Below are positions 45,127-51,809 of a DNA stretch of 64,000 bases, one piece after another. Origin of the DNA: JAWKOK01 sp963848115 (lineage in GTDB: Bacteria; Chloroflexota; Anaerolineae; Caldilineales; Caldilineaceae); contig CAWKCP010000007.1 of NCBI GenBank assembly GCA_963848115.1, positions 682,001-746,000 of the forward strand. The letters run 5' to 3'. The notes beneath the pieces were generated by a model, which did not search any database, had not been told where the DNA came from, and saw nothing but the letters and a program-made list of their open reading frames with translations. Both the position numbers and the translations under genes were made by a program. Numbering within the stretch: the stretch's first letter is position 1; every line of letters starts with the position of its first letter.

Positions 45127-46447
45127 ATGCGAATAGAGATTGGTGATCGAGTGCATTTCATGAAAAGAAAGCGTCCGCTGTTTGCCGCTCTGCTTCTTGT
45201 CGTGCCCCTGCTCTTGGGCGGTTGTTTCGGCCGCGGTGCGGAGCCGGCGCCGACTCCCGAACCGATTACGCTTGAGTTTGTCACGCTCAATCAGTCGCCA
45301 GTTGAGAGACTACTTGCCGAACGCTTCACTGAACTCAATCCCGGCATCGAGATTGACTCGGTGAGCTACGGCATGCCGCCGGCCAATTACCTACGCGGTG
45401 ACAGCCAGACGCCCGACCTAATGTATATCACACCTGGGTATTTCCTCGACAGCGCGGCAGAGACAGGCGAACTGACCGACCTTAGCGACCTTTGGGAACA
45501 GACCGGCCTTACAAACGCATTTCCGTCCAGCGTCACGAATCTCAGCGCTCAAGAGGGAAAGCAGTACTTTTTCCCCATCGGCTATGAGTGGAGCGGCATC
45601 TACTACAACAAAGCCGTCTTTGACGAACTCGGGCTGACACCGCCCACCACCTGGGACGAGATGATTCTGGTTGCAGATACGATATTGGCATCTGGCATTA
45701 CCCCATTTGCGATGGCCGGCGAAGATGACTGGCTGACCTCACTCTGGTTCAGCTATTTGAATTATCGTCTGAACGGTCCCGAGTTCCACAGCGAACTGAT
45801 GGCAGGCGATATTCCGTACACCGATAGTCGGGTCGTGGACGTTTTCGAGTACTGGCGCTGGATGTTTGTACAGGGCTACTTTCCCGAAAATGCCGGACAG
45901 ATCGATTCATTGACCGGCCTCATGTCCACAATTCGCGGTGACAACGGCGAAGTGGCCAGAGACAAGACGGCCATGGTACTGGCCAGTCCTTCATTCATGG
46001 AAGATCTCCCGGATAAGTTCCGCGACGAGCTTGACTTCTTTCCCTTCCCCACGGTCGATCAGTCGCTGCCGGTCGGCGAAGTGGTCATCGCCAGCGGCTA
46101 TATGGTGCCGAGCCGGGCCCCCCATCGGGAAGAAGTGCTGGAATTCTTGGCCTTCGTGACCTCCGAGGAAGGCATGTCTGTGCTTGCCAGCCAGGCGCAG
46201 TTCCAGGAGCTTGTCCCGGCTGCAGGTCTGGCCGCGCTCGAACAGTGTGCCGGACAGCATGCGACGCGGTTTCGAGATCGTTGAAAACGCCGATCAGGTC
46301 GATGTTGCCTACATCTTTGGCATCCCCCTAACGATGCAGACAGCATTCGGTCAGGCATTGAACACGATGCTGCGCGAAGTCGACAGCACAGGTACCTTTG
46401 ACACTCAAGCGGCCACCGAGCGGCTGGAATCCGCCAATACACAGTAG
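45127..46447 (+). CDS. ABC transporter substrate-binding lipoprotein (family 1, sugar-type), frameshifted
   Basis: An extracellular solute-binding protein of the maltose/oligosaccharide type. The signal peptide FAALLLVVPLLLGGCFG ends in a lipobox with cysteine. Family features include FPIGYEWSGIYYNKAVFDELGLTPPTTWDEM and a C-terminal FLAFVTSEEGMSVL. The first frame ends early at 46284; the second frame from about 46245 continues as VPDSMRRGFEIVENADQ to LESANTQ at 46447. One extra T in GAACAGTGTGCC joins them, so it is one gene with a +1 frameshift or an error. GAGGAGAGG before 45127 supports this start. No permease or ATPase gene is nearby. It lies after a GT39 gene, so a glycan ligand is plausible. 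Confidence 0.88.
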
Positions 46448-46480
46448 AGTGTCCTCACAGCCCAGGGAGACAACGCCACA

Positions 46481-46954
46481 ATGACGCAACAGTCCGCTGA
46501 TTTTACCGATACAACGGCCGCCGATTTCGCAGAGTGTTGTCGTCGAGAAATCGTCGAACTCCATCAGTTTTTCGAAGACTGGATTAGCGGAAAACTGCCG
46601 AAGGATAAGAAGACCTTCACCCGCTTCATCGACGCCACCGCCCCTGGCATGATGCTCGTCTCAACCGACGGTCAAGTTCTTGACTACGACCAACTGGTCG
46701 ATTGGATCTACAACGCACACGGCAGTGAACCCGAATTCGCCCTATGGGTTGAGGTGATTGAGCCGCACGGGATCTTCGATTCCGTGGCACTGCTGACCTA
46801 TCAAGAGTGGCAAGAACGGACAGGAGGCCGAAATGTTCGCCGGTCGACCGTCCTGTTTGAAAAGAACCAAGACGCCCCAAACGGTGTCCGCTGGCTACAC
46901 GTCCACGAGACCTACATCGCAAAGCCGCTTCAGCAACAGAAGCCAAGCGTCTGA
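46481..46954 (+). CDS. SnoaL/DUF4440-like small protein
   Basis: A 157-residue soluble protein with the layout of NTF2-like folds: an N-terminal helix pair (FAECCRREIVELHQFFEDWISG), FIDATAPGMMLVSTDGQVLDYDQLVDWI, and strands at the end (RSTVLFEKNQDAPNGVRWLHVHETYI). DUF4440 or SnoaL are the likely families; no catalytic residue is obvious. It follows the substrate-binding gene after 33 bases. The last codons (AKPLQQQKPSV) are written by a dispersed repeat that continues past the stop, so the original C-terminus may have been replaced by repeat insertion. Confidence 0.7.
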   Translation: MTQQSADFTDTTAADFAECCRREIVELHQFFEDWISGKLPKDKKTFTRFIDATAPGMMLVSTDGQVLDYDQLVDWIYNAHGSEPEFALWVEVIEPHGIFDSVALLTYQEWQERTGGRNVRRSTVLFEKNQDAPNGVRWLHVHETYIAKPLQQQKPSV

Positions 46955-46993
46955 GGGCGCTTTTCGTTGTTAGCGGCGGGATTTATCCCTGGC
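46920..46993. repeat. Second copy of dispersed palindromic repeat
   Basis: AGCGTCTGAGGGCGCTTTTC followed by GTTGTTAGCGGCGGGATTTATCCC matches the repeat at 20892-20940 (AGCGCCTGAGGGCGCTTTTC, GCGGCGGGATTCATCCC) with a few differences. It overlaps the 3' end of the SnoaL-like gene and is followed by the MITE-like element. Confidence 0.8.
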
Positions 46994-47000
46994 TGTCTAT

Positions 47001-47162
47001 GAGTCCACTGCAAGAACTAAAATTCGCCACAGATTCACACAGATAAGGGCATGATTCTCACAGATGTCTTGCGGATGTCCAGAGGCATCCCAGTACCATC
47101 TGTGTCTAATCCTTTTTCATCTGTTTGAATCTGTGGCGAAAATGGCTTTTTGCAGTGGACTC
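47001..47162. mobile_element. MITE-like foldback element with inverted ends and possible 6-bp target duplication
   Basis: The left end GAGTCCACTGCAA is mirrored by TTGCAGTGGACTC at the right end, and homology between the arms continues for about 66 bases (47001-47066 against 47097-47162), including CGCCACAGATTCA. Flanking GTCTAT occurs directly on both sides (46995-47000 and 47163-47168), as expected for a target-site duplication. The element encodes nothing and lies in or next to the dispersed repeat. Similar CACAGAT-rich hairpins are common in bacterial intergenic DNA. Confidence 0.75.
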
Positions 47163-47215
47163 GTCTATGCTTTACGAAATTGAGAATTGTCGAAGCCTGC
47201 GAAAAAAAATGGGGC

Positions 47216-47244
47216 TTGCCAGACAATCAATTCAGTGCTATAGT
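47216..47244 (+). promoter_or_regulatory. Sigma-70-type promoter of the small RNA
   Basis: TTGCCA (47216-47221) and TATAGT (47239-47244) are separated by exactly 17 bases; each box matches five of six consensus positions. A transcript from about 47251 would begin just before a 12-bp stem. Confidence 0.75.
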
Positions 47245-47250
47245 GGTCCA

Positions 47251-47369
47251 CGAGGTTGGCGGTGGCGCGAAAGCGCTAACCGGATCGCCAGGTCCGGCTG
47301 TCGGGGGACATCGCCAACCTTATCTATTTCTAAAGAGAAGCGCCTGGTCGAATTCGGCCAGGCGCTTTT
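47251..47369 (+). ncRNA. Predicted free-standing structured small RNA, unrecognised
   Basis: About 119 nt bounded by a promoter and an intrinsic terminator. A 12-bp outer stem (AGGTTGGCGGTG, 47253-47264, with CATCGCCAACCT, 47309-47320) closes a junction with two hairpins: GCGC-GAAA-GCGC (GNRA tetraloop, 47265-47276) and CCGGA/TCCGG (47280-47297) with loop TCGCCAGG, plus a single strand CTGTCGGGGGA (47298-47308). A linker leads to the terminator. No ORF with a ribosome site lies in it and no plus-strand gene follows closely, so a riboswitch role is less likely. I compared it by eye with SRP RNA (no GGAAGGAAGCAGC), 6S and known riboswitch cores and did not recognise it. Confidence 0.65.
47339..47369 (+). 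terminator. Rho-independent terminator of the small RNA
   Basis: AGCGCCTGG (47339-47347) pairs perfectly with CCAGGCGCT (47358-47366); the loop holds CGAATTCG and TTTT follows directly. Confidence 0.9.
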
Positions 47370-47446
47370 GGATCGTAAGAATATTGGGTTGTTTCCGCCC
47401 GATCGCTGCATCTTCGGTCTATCCTTCTAACCTCTCCGGCAGCCTC

Positions 47447-48352
47447 CTAGAGCACCGTTTTTGCCAATGCCTCTAGCCCATGGAAGTCATCCAGATCCAT
47501 CCACTGCAACATAAGTCGCTCCGCTCCGGCTTCGGCATACGCGGCCACCTGAGCCGCCACTTGGGTCGGCGTTCCGGCAACCATGCCCTGATCACGCGCT
47601 TCTGCCGCTGTTTGATCGCCGAGTTGTTCACTCAGTGCCAATTCGGTGCGACCAAACTTGAGCCCGGTCATCACCGAACGACGAACATCTTCGGGTCTGC
47701 GACCATATTCAACCAGAAACAGGTCAAGCTGCTCACAAAGGGCGACAAATCGTGCCGGCGTCAAGAAGACCCCATTCCATTCGTCGGCATACTGCGCCAC
47801 CAAGGGCAACGTCCGCTTTGGACCATTGCCCCCGATCAGCAACGGCGGACCGCCGTTCCGCTTTGGACGCGGCAGCAGGGCTGCCTGCCGAAGTCGGTAG
47901 TAGTCAGCTGCGAATTCGACCGGCTCAGAATTCTGAAGCAGGGTTGAGATGACCTGCAAACCCTCTTCAAAGCGATCAAAGCGTTCGGCGACATCCAGCA
48001 ACTCATAGCCAAACATGAGGTGTTCACGTTCCTGCCAGCCTGCGCCGACGCCCAAAGTTAGGCGGCCATTGGAAAGGTCGTCGACATCCTTGGCAATCCT
48101 CGCCGTGAAGACCGGATCACGAAAGGAGACTGGCGAAACCAAAGGGCCAAACTCAATACGACTTGTGTGGCTTGCCAGCCAGGTCAGCGAGACCCACAAT
48201 TCGAGAGAGTCGATATCCGGCGCTGCTGAGTTGGTAAAATGATCCGATCTATACAGACCGGCAAACCCGAGATCCTCCACTGCGCGAGCCATCCGTTTCC
48301 ATCTCGGCCAGTTCAAACCGTTCTGTCCTTCAATCATGATGGCGATATCCAT
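47447..48352 (-). CDS. LLM-class flavin- or F420-dependent oxidoreductase
   Basis: A 301-residue luciferase-like monooxygenase-fold protein. It starts MDIAIMIEGQNGLNWPRWKRMARAVEDLGFAGLYRSDHF, as usual for F420-type members, and has FGPLVSPVSFRDPVFTARIAKDVDDLSNGRLTLGVGAGWQEREH, the conserved core. GGPPLLIGGNGPKRTLPLVAQYADEWN follows. The start at 48352 is preceded by GGGGGAACC and gives the family N-terminus; the ORF continues to 48463 without family sequence. The substrate and whether FMN or F420 is used cannot be decided. It is convergent with the small RNA, 78 bases apart. Confidence 0.9.
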   Translation of the reverse strand: MDIAIMIEGQNGLNWPRWKRMARAVEDLGFAGLYRSDHFTNSAAPDIDSLELWVSLTWLASHTSRIEFGPLVSPVSFRDPVFTARIAKDVDDLSNGRLTLGVGAGWQEREHLMFGYELLDVAERFDRFEEGLQVISTLLQNSEPVEFAADYYRLRQAALLPRPKRNGGPPLLIGGNGPKRTLPLVAQYADEWNGVFLTPARFVALCEQLDLFLVEYGRRPEDVRRSVMTGLKFGRTELALSEQLGDQTAAEARDQGMVAGTPTQVAAQVAAYAEAGAERLMLQWMDLDDFHGLEALAKTVL

Positions 48353-48517
48353 GGTTCCCCCTCCCAAAAAAGTCGCTTGAGCATTCCAGAAGCGTGGATC
48401 CCTGCGTTTGAGCCGATTCAGCTTCCTGTAGTGGACCGTCGTATCTTTACCCGAGTATACCACGAAGAGGAATTGGTCTGCTCCTAGTACAGCGCGGCAG
48501 AAATGCGGCCACGGTTC

Positions 48518-48603
48518 GTAGGTTCGGCTATCAGCCGGACGACTCCCGGTACCTTTCGGGCAGTCTGATTGGCGAGGCTTGTCACGCTGATAGCGTGACC
48601 TAC
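48518..48603. repeat. REPIN-like doublet of palindromic repeats
   Basis: The plus strand reads GTAGGTTCGGCTATCAGCCGGAC at the left (48518) and the minus strand reads GTAGGTCACGCTATCAGC at the right (ending 48603). Each arm is itself palindromic (GGCTATCAGCC; GTCACGCT/AGCGTGAC), and the two arms are inverted to each other. This two-REP architecture lies in the 490-base gap between the LLM and DUF2760 genes, which otherwise shows no gene. Confidence 0.65.
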
Positions 48604-48766
48604 AGTCTATGGGTCTACTTACGCCGTCGCGTACTAGGAATTCGTGAAGCCCTCCCTCTGTTACAGTTTTGCACGTCTAGTTGCGCGTCCGACGAGATTC
48701 CACTCGCACGGCCCCACCGGGATCTTCAATCCGGAATCTTCAATACAGTCCTCACATGCACTTCGT

Positions 48767-48796
48767 TTGCCAACAGCGCCACCATGCTGGTATCGT
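48767..48796 (+). promoter_or_regulatory. Possible promoter of the DUF2760-Hsp70 operon
   Basis: TTGCCA (48767-48772) and TATCGT (48791-48796) are 18 bases apart. Matches to consensus are 5/6 and 4/6. It lies 46 bases upstream of the DUF2760 start. Weak, unverified. Confidence 0.3.
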
Positions 48797-48841
48797 GCAG
48801 TGACTATGATTCGCGGAATTACCACTGTGGAGAGGGTTGTC

Positions 48842-49552
48842 ATGCACGAAAAACGGAGCTTTACCATCACATCACTGATCGTGGTGTTGCTTGTGAACGG
48901 AGCACTGGTTGCCACCTTCTACTTTCTAACGCCTGAGCCGTATTCAGTCCAGTCAAGCCTGATACTGGGCATTGCAGGATTGCTCACGATGCTGCTCTGG
49001 CTCATCATCATCTGGGTCGGCGGACGAGCCATTGACACTGCCCGTGCCCGGGTGCTGCCGGCAGTGCCGGCCGCACCTCCGCCAATTGCGGACCCCGCAG
49101 TCGTGGCAGACAATATGCTGCTGGAGCCCGAGCCAGCACCAACACCAGAGCCGGTCATGCCCCAAGCCGCAGACGAAACGCCTGCCATCCAGGTTCTCGC
49201 AATTCTTCAGCGCAAGGGGCGCTTGATCGACTTCTTGCAGGAGGACTTGACCGCATATGAGGACGCTCAGATCGGGGCGGCCGTGCGGACGATCCACCAG
49301 GGCTGCAACGAAGCGCTGGCAGAGACCGTTCAATTAGAGCCGATATTCCAGGAGGCTGAGGGTAGCAACATCACCATCGAAGCGGGCTTTGACAGCCACG
49401 CCATCCGGCTGGTGGGCAGCGTGAGCGACGAGCCACCGTTCAGAGGAGTGCTCCGCCACAAGGGCTGGCGGGCAGCCAGCATCAACCTGCCGGAACGAAC
49501 CGGTGAGCGCGACGACGAGATGATCATTGCTGCCGCTGAAGTCGAAGTGTAG
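48842..49552 (+). CDS. DUF2760 domain protein, membrane-anchored
   Basis: A 236-residue protein. Two membrane segments (FTITSLIVVLLVNGALVATFYF and SSLILGIAGLLTMLLWLIIIWVGG) are followed by a Pro-rich linker and a DUF2760 domain: IQVLAILQRKGRLIDFLQED, then EDAQIGAAVRTIHQGCNEAL, EGSNITIEAGFDSHAIRLVG, PPFRGVLRHKGWRA and ending AEVEV. Function unknown. In other bacteria DUF2760 is recurrently found directly before Hsp70-like genes, as here. The start at 48842 is supported by GGAGAGG; the ORF extends upstream to 48644 without family similarity. The Hsp70 gene begins 182 bases later. Confidence 0.92.
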   Translation: MHEKRSFTITSLIVVLLVNGALVATFYFLTPEPYSVQSSLILGIAGLLTMLLWLIIIWVGGRAIDTARARVLPAVPAAPPPIADPAVVADNMLLEPEPAPTPEPVMPQAADETPAIQVLAILQRKGRLIDFLQEDLTAYEDAQIGAAVRTIHQGCNEALAETVQLEPIFQEAEGSNITIEAGFDSHAIRLVGSVSDEPPFRGVLRHKGWRAASINLPERTGERDDEMIIAAAEVEV

Positions 49553-49594
49553 CCTGCACCCGGGCGTCAATGGCCACGTAGGGCCGTTGCAGAA

Positions 49595-49692
49595 AAATGG
49601 CTATCCGGGCGCAAGTTCCCGGCACTGGCCATAGGTGGGATGGCTGGACCAGATTTTCGTGGCCGGTGCCAGGAACTTCTGAATCGCCATTT
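49595..49692. repeat. Foldback repeat between DUF2760 and Hsp70 genes
   Basis: AAGTTCCCGGCACTGGCCA (from 49613) is mirrored by TGGCCGGTGCCAGGAACTT (to 49679) with two mismatches, and AAATGGC/GCCATTT extends the arms outward to 49595 and 49692. The whole could form a hairpin in the operon mRNA. No coding role; the ORF reading through it is not used by the Hsp70 start. Confidence 0.75.
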
Positions 49693-49734
49693 GTTTGGAA
49701 CGGCTCAGCGAAAGTTCTTGACGGAGAGAATAGC

Positions 49735-51705
49735 GTGAACGACTCTAGATATATTGTCGGCATCGATCTGGGCACGACCCACTGTGTGCTCGCCTATGCC
49801 GACGCGGAAAACCAAGACGAAAACACCTCAGATCCTGACATCAAATTGCTGCCGATCCCGCAGGTTGTCAGTGCCGGAGAGATCAACAGCATGCCGCTGC
49901 TGCCGTCATTCCTCCTCTTGCCGGGACCCCACGACGTTCCTGAGGGTGGTCTCGCGCTGCCATGGAATCCGGAGAGCGACCTGGCGGTCGGCGAATATGC
50001 TCGCGAACGCGGCTCAGAACTGCCTGCCCGCCTTGTGGCCTCGGCCAAGTCCTGGCTGTGTCACACCGGTGTAGACCGCACCCAGCCGATCCTGCCCTGG
50101 GACGCGCCCGAGGATTCCCGGCGCGTTTCACCGGTCGAGGCCATGACCCAGTTCCTGCGCCACATTCGCAATTCGTGGAACTATGAAATGGCGGCCCAGG
50201 ATCCGGCACAGCGGCTTGAGCATCAGGATATCTACCTCACCGTGCCGGCCTCATTTGACGCGGTCGCCCGCGAGTTGACCGTGCAAGCAGCCCGCGCAGC
50301 CGGACTGGAGAACTTCACCTTGTTGGAGGAGCCCCAGGCCGCGTTCTACGCCTGGCTAGATGCCAACAAAGAAAATTGGCGCGAGATCATCGGGGTCGGA
50401 GAATCAGTCCTGGTCTGCGATGTGGGCGGCGGCACGACCGATCTCAGCCTCATCAAAGTCGTGGACGAAGAGGGGACGCTACAACTCCATCGAGTAGCCG
50501 TCGGTGATCACATCCTGCTGGGCGGCGACAACATGGACCTGACGCTGGCCTATGCCGTGCGTGCCAAGCTGGCTCAATCCGGCACCAAGATCGACAATTG
50601 GCAGTTTCGAACGCTCTGGCATCAGTGTCGCAAGGCCAAAGAGCGTCTGCTCAGCAACCCCGATCTGGAGACAGACCCGCTCGTCATTCTCGGTCGTGGA
50701 TCGTCGTTGATCGGCAACACCATCCGCAGTGAACTGACTCGAAGCGAGATCGAGCAAATATTGGGCAACGGGTTCTTTCCGGATTGCGGGCCGATGGACT
50801 ACCCGACGCAGCAGCCGCGTGTCGGTATTCGCGAGATGGGCCTTCCCTACGAATCAGACCCTGCCGTGACCCATCATCTTGCCCAGTTTCTTGGCCGCCA
50901 TGTCAGTCAGCTGGACCTCAACGAACCTGCCGGCGCTGGGAATGATGGGTTCGGAAATGAAGGCTTCAGCAATGAAGCCTTTGGCCGAGACAACAACATC
51001 GTTGCCTATCCGTCGGCGGTACTCTTCAACGGCGGCGTCATGAAGGCGACGTCACTGCGCAGGCAAGTGCTCAAGGTCCTTGGGCAATGGCATGACGGCG
51101 GCCCACTGGCCGAACTCGATGCAGTCGATCTGGACCAGGCAGTCGCGATTGGCGCCACCTACTACGGGCTGGCCAGGAGAGGCGACGGGCTGCGGATCCG
51201 TGCGGGCACATCACGCGCCTACTACATCGGCGTCGAAAGCTCAATGCCCGCTGTGCCGGGCATCCCGACACCGATCAACGCGCTATGCGTCGTTCCGTTC
51301 GGCATGGAAGAAGGGGCCGAGGCCGACATTCGCCAGAAAGAGTTTGGTCTCGTGGTCGGCGAACCGGCCACCTTCCAACTGCTGGCCTCCACAACCAACA
51401 AGGAAGACCGGGCAGGCGAGATCATCGAAGACTGGGGCGGCGATCTACAAGAGGTGACCGCCCTGGAGACTCTGCTCCCTGCGACGGAGAACGAATCAGG
51501 CGGCACCATCTTGCCCGTCTGGCTACAGAGCCGGGTCAGCGAGATCGGCACACTTGAGCTTTGGTGCGTCGCCCGCGACAGCGACCGTCGATGGAAACTG
51601 GAGTTTAACATCCGGGAACAATCCCAGGAGCAATCGGATGCATCTGACGCACCAGGCTTTCCCGCCGACTCCAGCCGGCCTGAGGAACAGCCATACTCAG
51701 AATAG
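49735..51705 (+). CDS. Hsp70-family protein (divergent, first of pair)
   Basis: A divergent DnaK-like ATPase of 656 residues. The nucleotide-binding motifs are present: IVGIDLGTTHCVLAYAD at the N-terminus (phosphate 1) and VCDVGGGTTDLSLIKV (phosphate 2). LTVPASFDAVARELTVQAARAAG and EEPQAAFYAWL correspond to the usual VPA-FD...R and EPxAAxxAY segments. The C-terminal region lacks a canonical DnaK substrate domain. A short NDGFG-NEGFS-NEAFG repeat interrupts it near residue 405. The start is GTG at 49735 with GGAGAG six bases before. It lies with DUF2760 and a second Hsp70, a recurring set; clients are unknown. Confidence 0.94.
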   Translation: MNDSRYIVGIDLGTTHCVLAYADAENQDENTSDPDIKLLPIPQVVSAGEINSMPLLPSFLLLPGPHDVPEGGLALPWNPESDLAVGEYARERGSELPARLVASAKSWLCHTGVDRTQPILPWDAPEDSRRVSPVEAMTQFLRHIRNSWNYEMAAQDPAQRLEHQDIYLTVPASFDAVARELTVQAARAAGLENFTLLEEPQAAFYAWLDANKENWREIIGVGESVLVCDVGGGTTDLSLIKVVDEEGTLQLHRVAVGDHILLGGDNMDLTLAYAVRAKLAQSGTKIDNWQFRTLWHQCRKAKERLLSNPDLETDPLVILGRGSSLIGNTIRSELTRSEIEQILGNGFFPDCGPMDYPTQQPRVGIREMGLPYESDPAVTHHLAQFLGRHVSQLDLNEPAGAGNDGFGNEGFSNEAFGRDNNIVAYPSAVLFNGGVMKATSLRRQVLKVLGQWHDGGPLAELDAVDLDQAVAIGATYYGLARRGDGLRIRAGTSRAYYIGVESSMPAVPGIPTPINALCVVPFGMEEGAEADIRQKEFGLVVGEPATFQLLASTTNKEDRAGEIIEDWGGDLQEVTALETLLPATENESGGTILPVWLQSRVSEIGTLELWCVARDSDRRWKLEFNIREQSQEQSDASDAPGFPADSSRPEEQPYSE

Positions 51706-51726
51706 CGCATTGTTGGCAGGAGCCTG

Positions 51727-51755
51727 TCATTTAGAGCAAAGCGAGAAATCTCGCC
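51727..51755. repeat. Degenerate half of a GTCATT-type palindromic repeat
   Basis: TGTCATTTAGAGCAAAGCGA with AAATCTCG resembles the dispersed TGTCATTCCGA...GGAATC repeat whose intact inverted pair is at 60481-60549. It lies between the two Hsp70 genes. Confidence 0.45.
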
Positions 51756-51795
51756 TTGACGGCGTTGAGACAGCCTCGTACAGAAGCCTAGCATC

Positions 51796-51801
51796 AAGGA
51801 G
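51796..51801 (+). promoter_or_regulatory. Ribosome binding site for an ATT start codon
   Basis: AAGGAG at 51796-51801 stands eight bases before ATT at 51810. A TGA in the same frame at 51804-51806 stops any upstream reading. The next ATG, GTG or TTG in frame is TTG at 52008, which would remove 66 residues including the ATPase motif. Confidence 0.7.
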
Positions 51802-51809
51802 TGTGACCC

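Noticed and set aside
47253..47320. Bacterial SRP (4.5S) RNA
   Set aside because: CCAGGTCCGG is present, but the required GGAAGGAAGCAGC continuation and the single long rod are not.
47125..47476. Plus-strand ORFs of about 100 codons across the small RNA region
   Set aside because: They run through the MITE end, the RNA stems and the terminator, have no ribosome site and no protein-like pattern.
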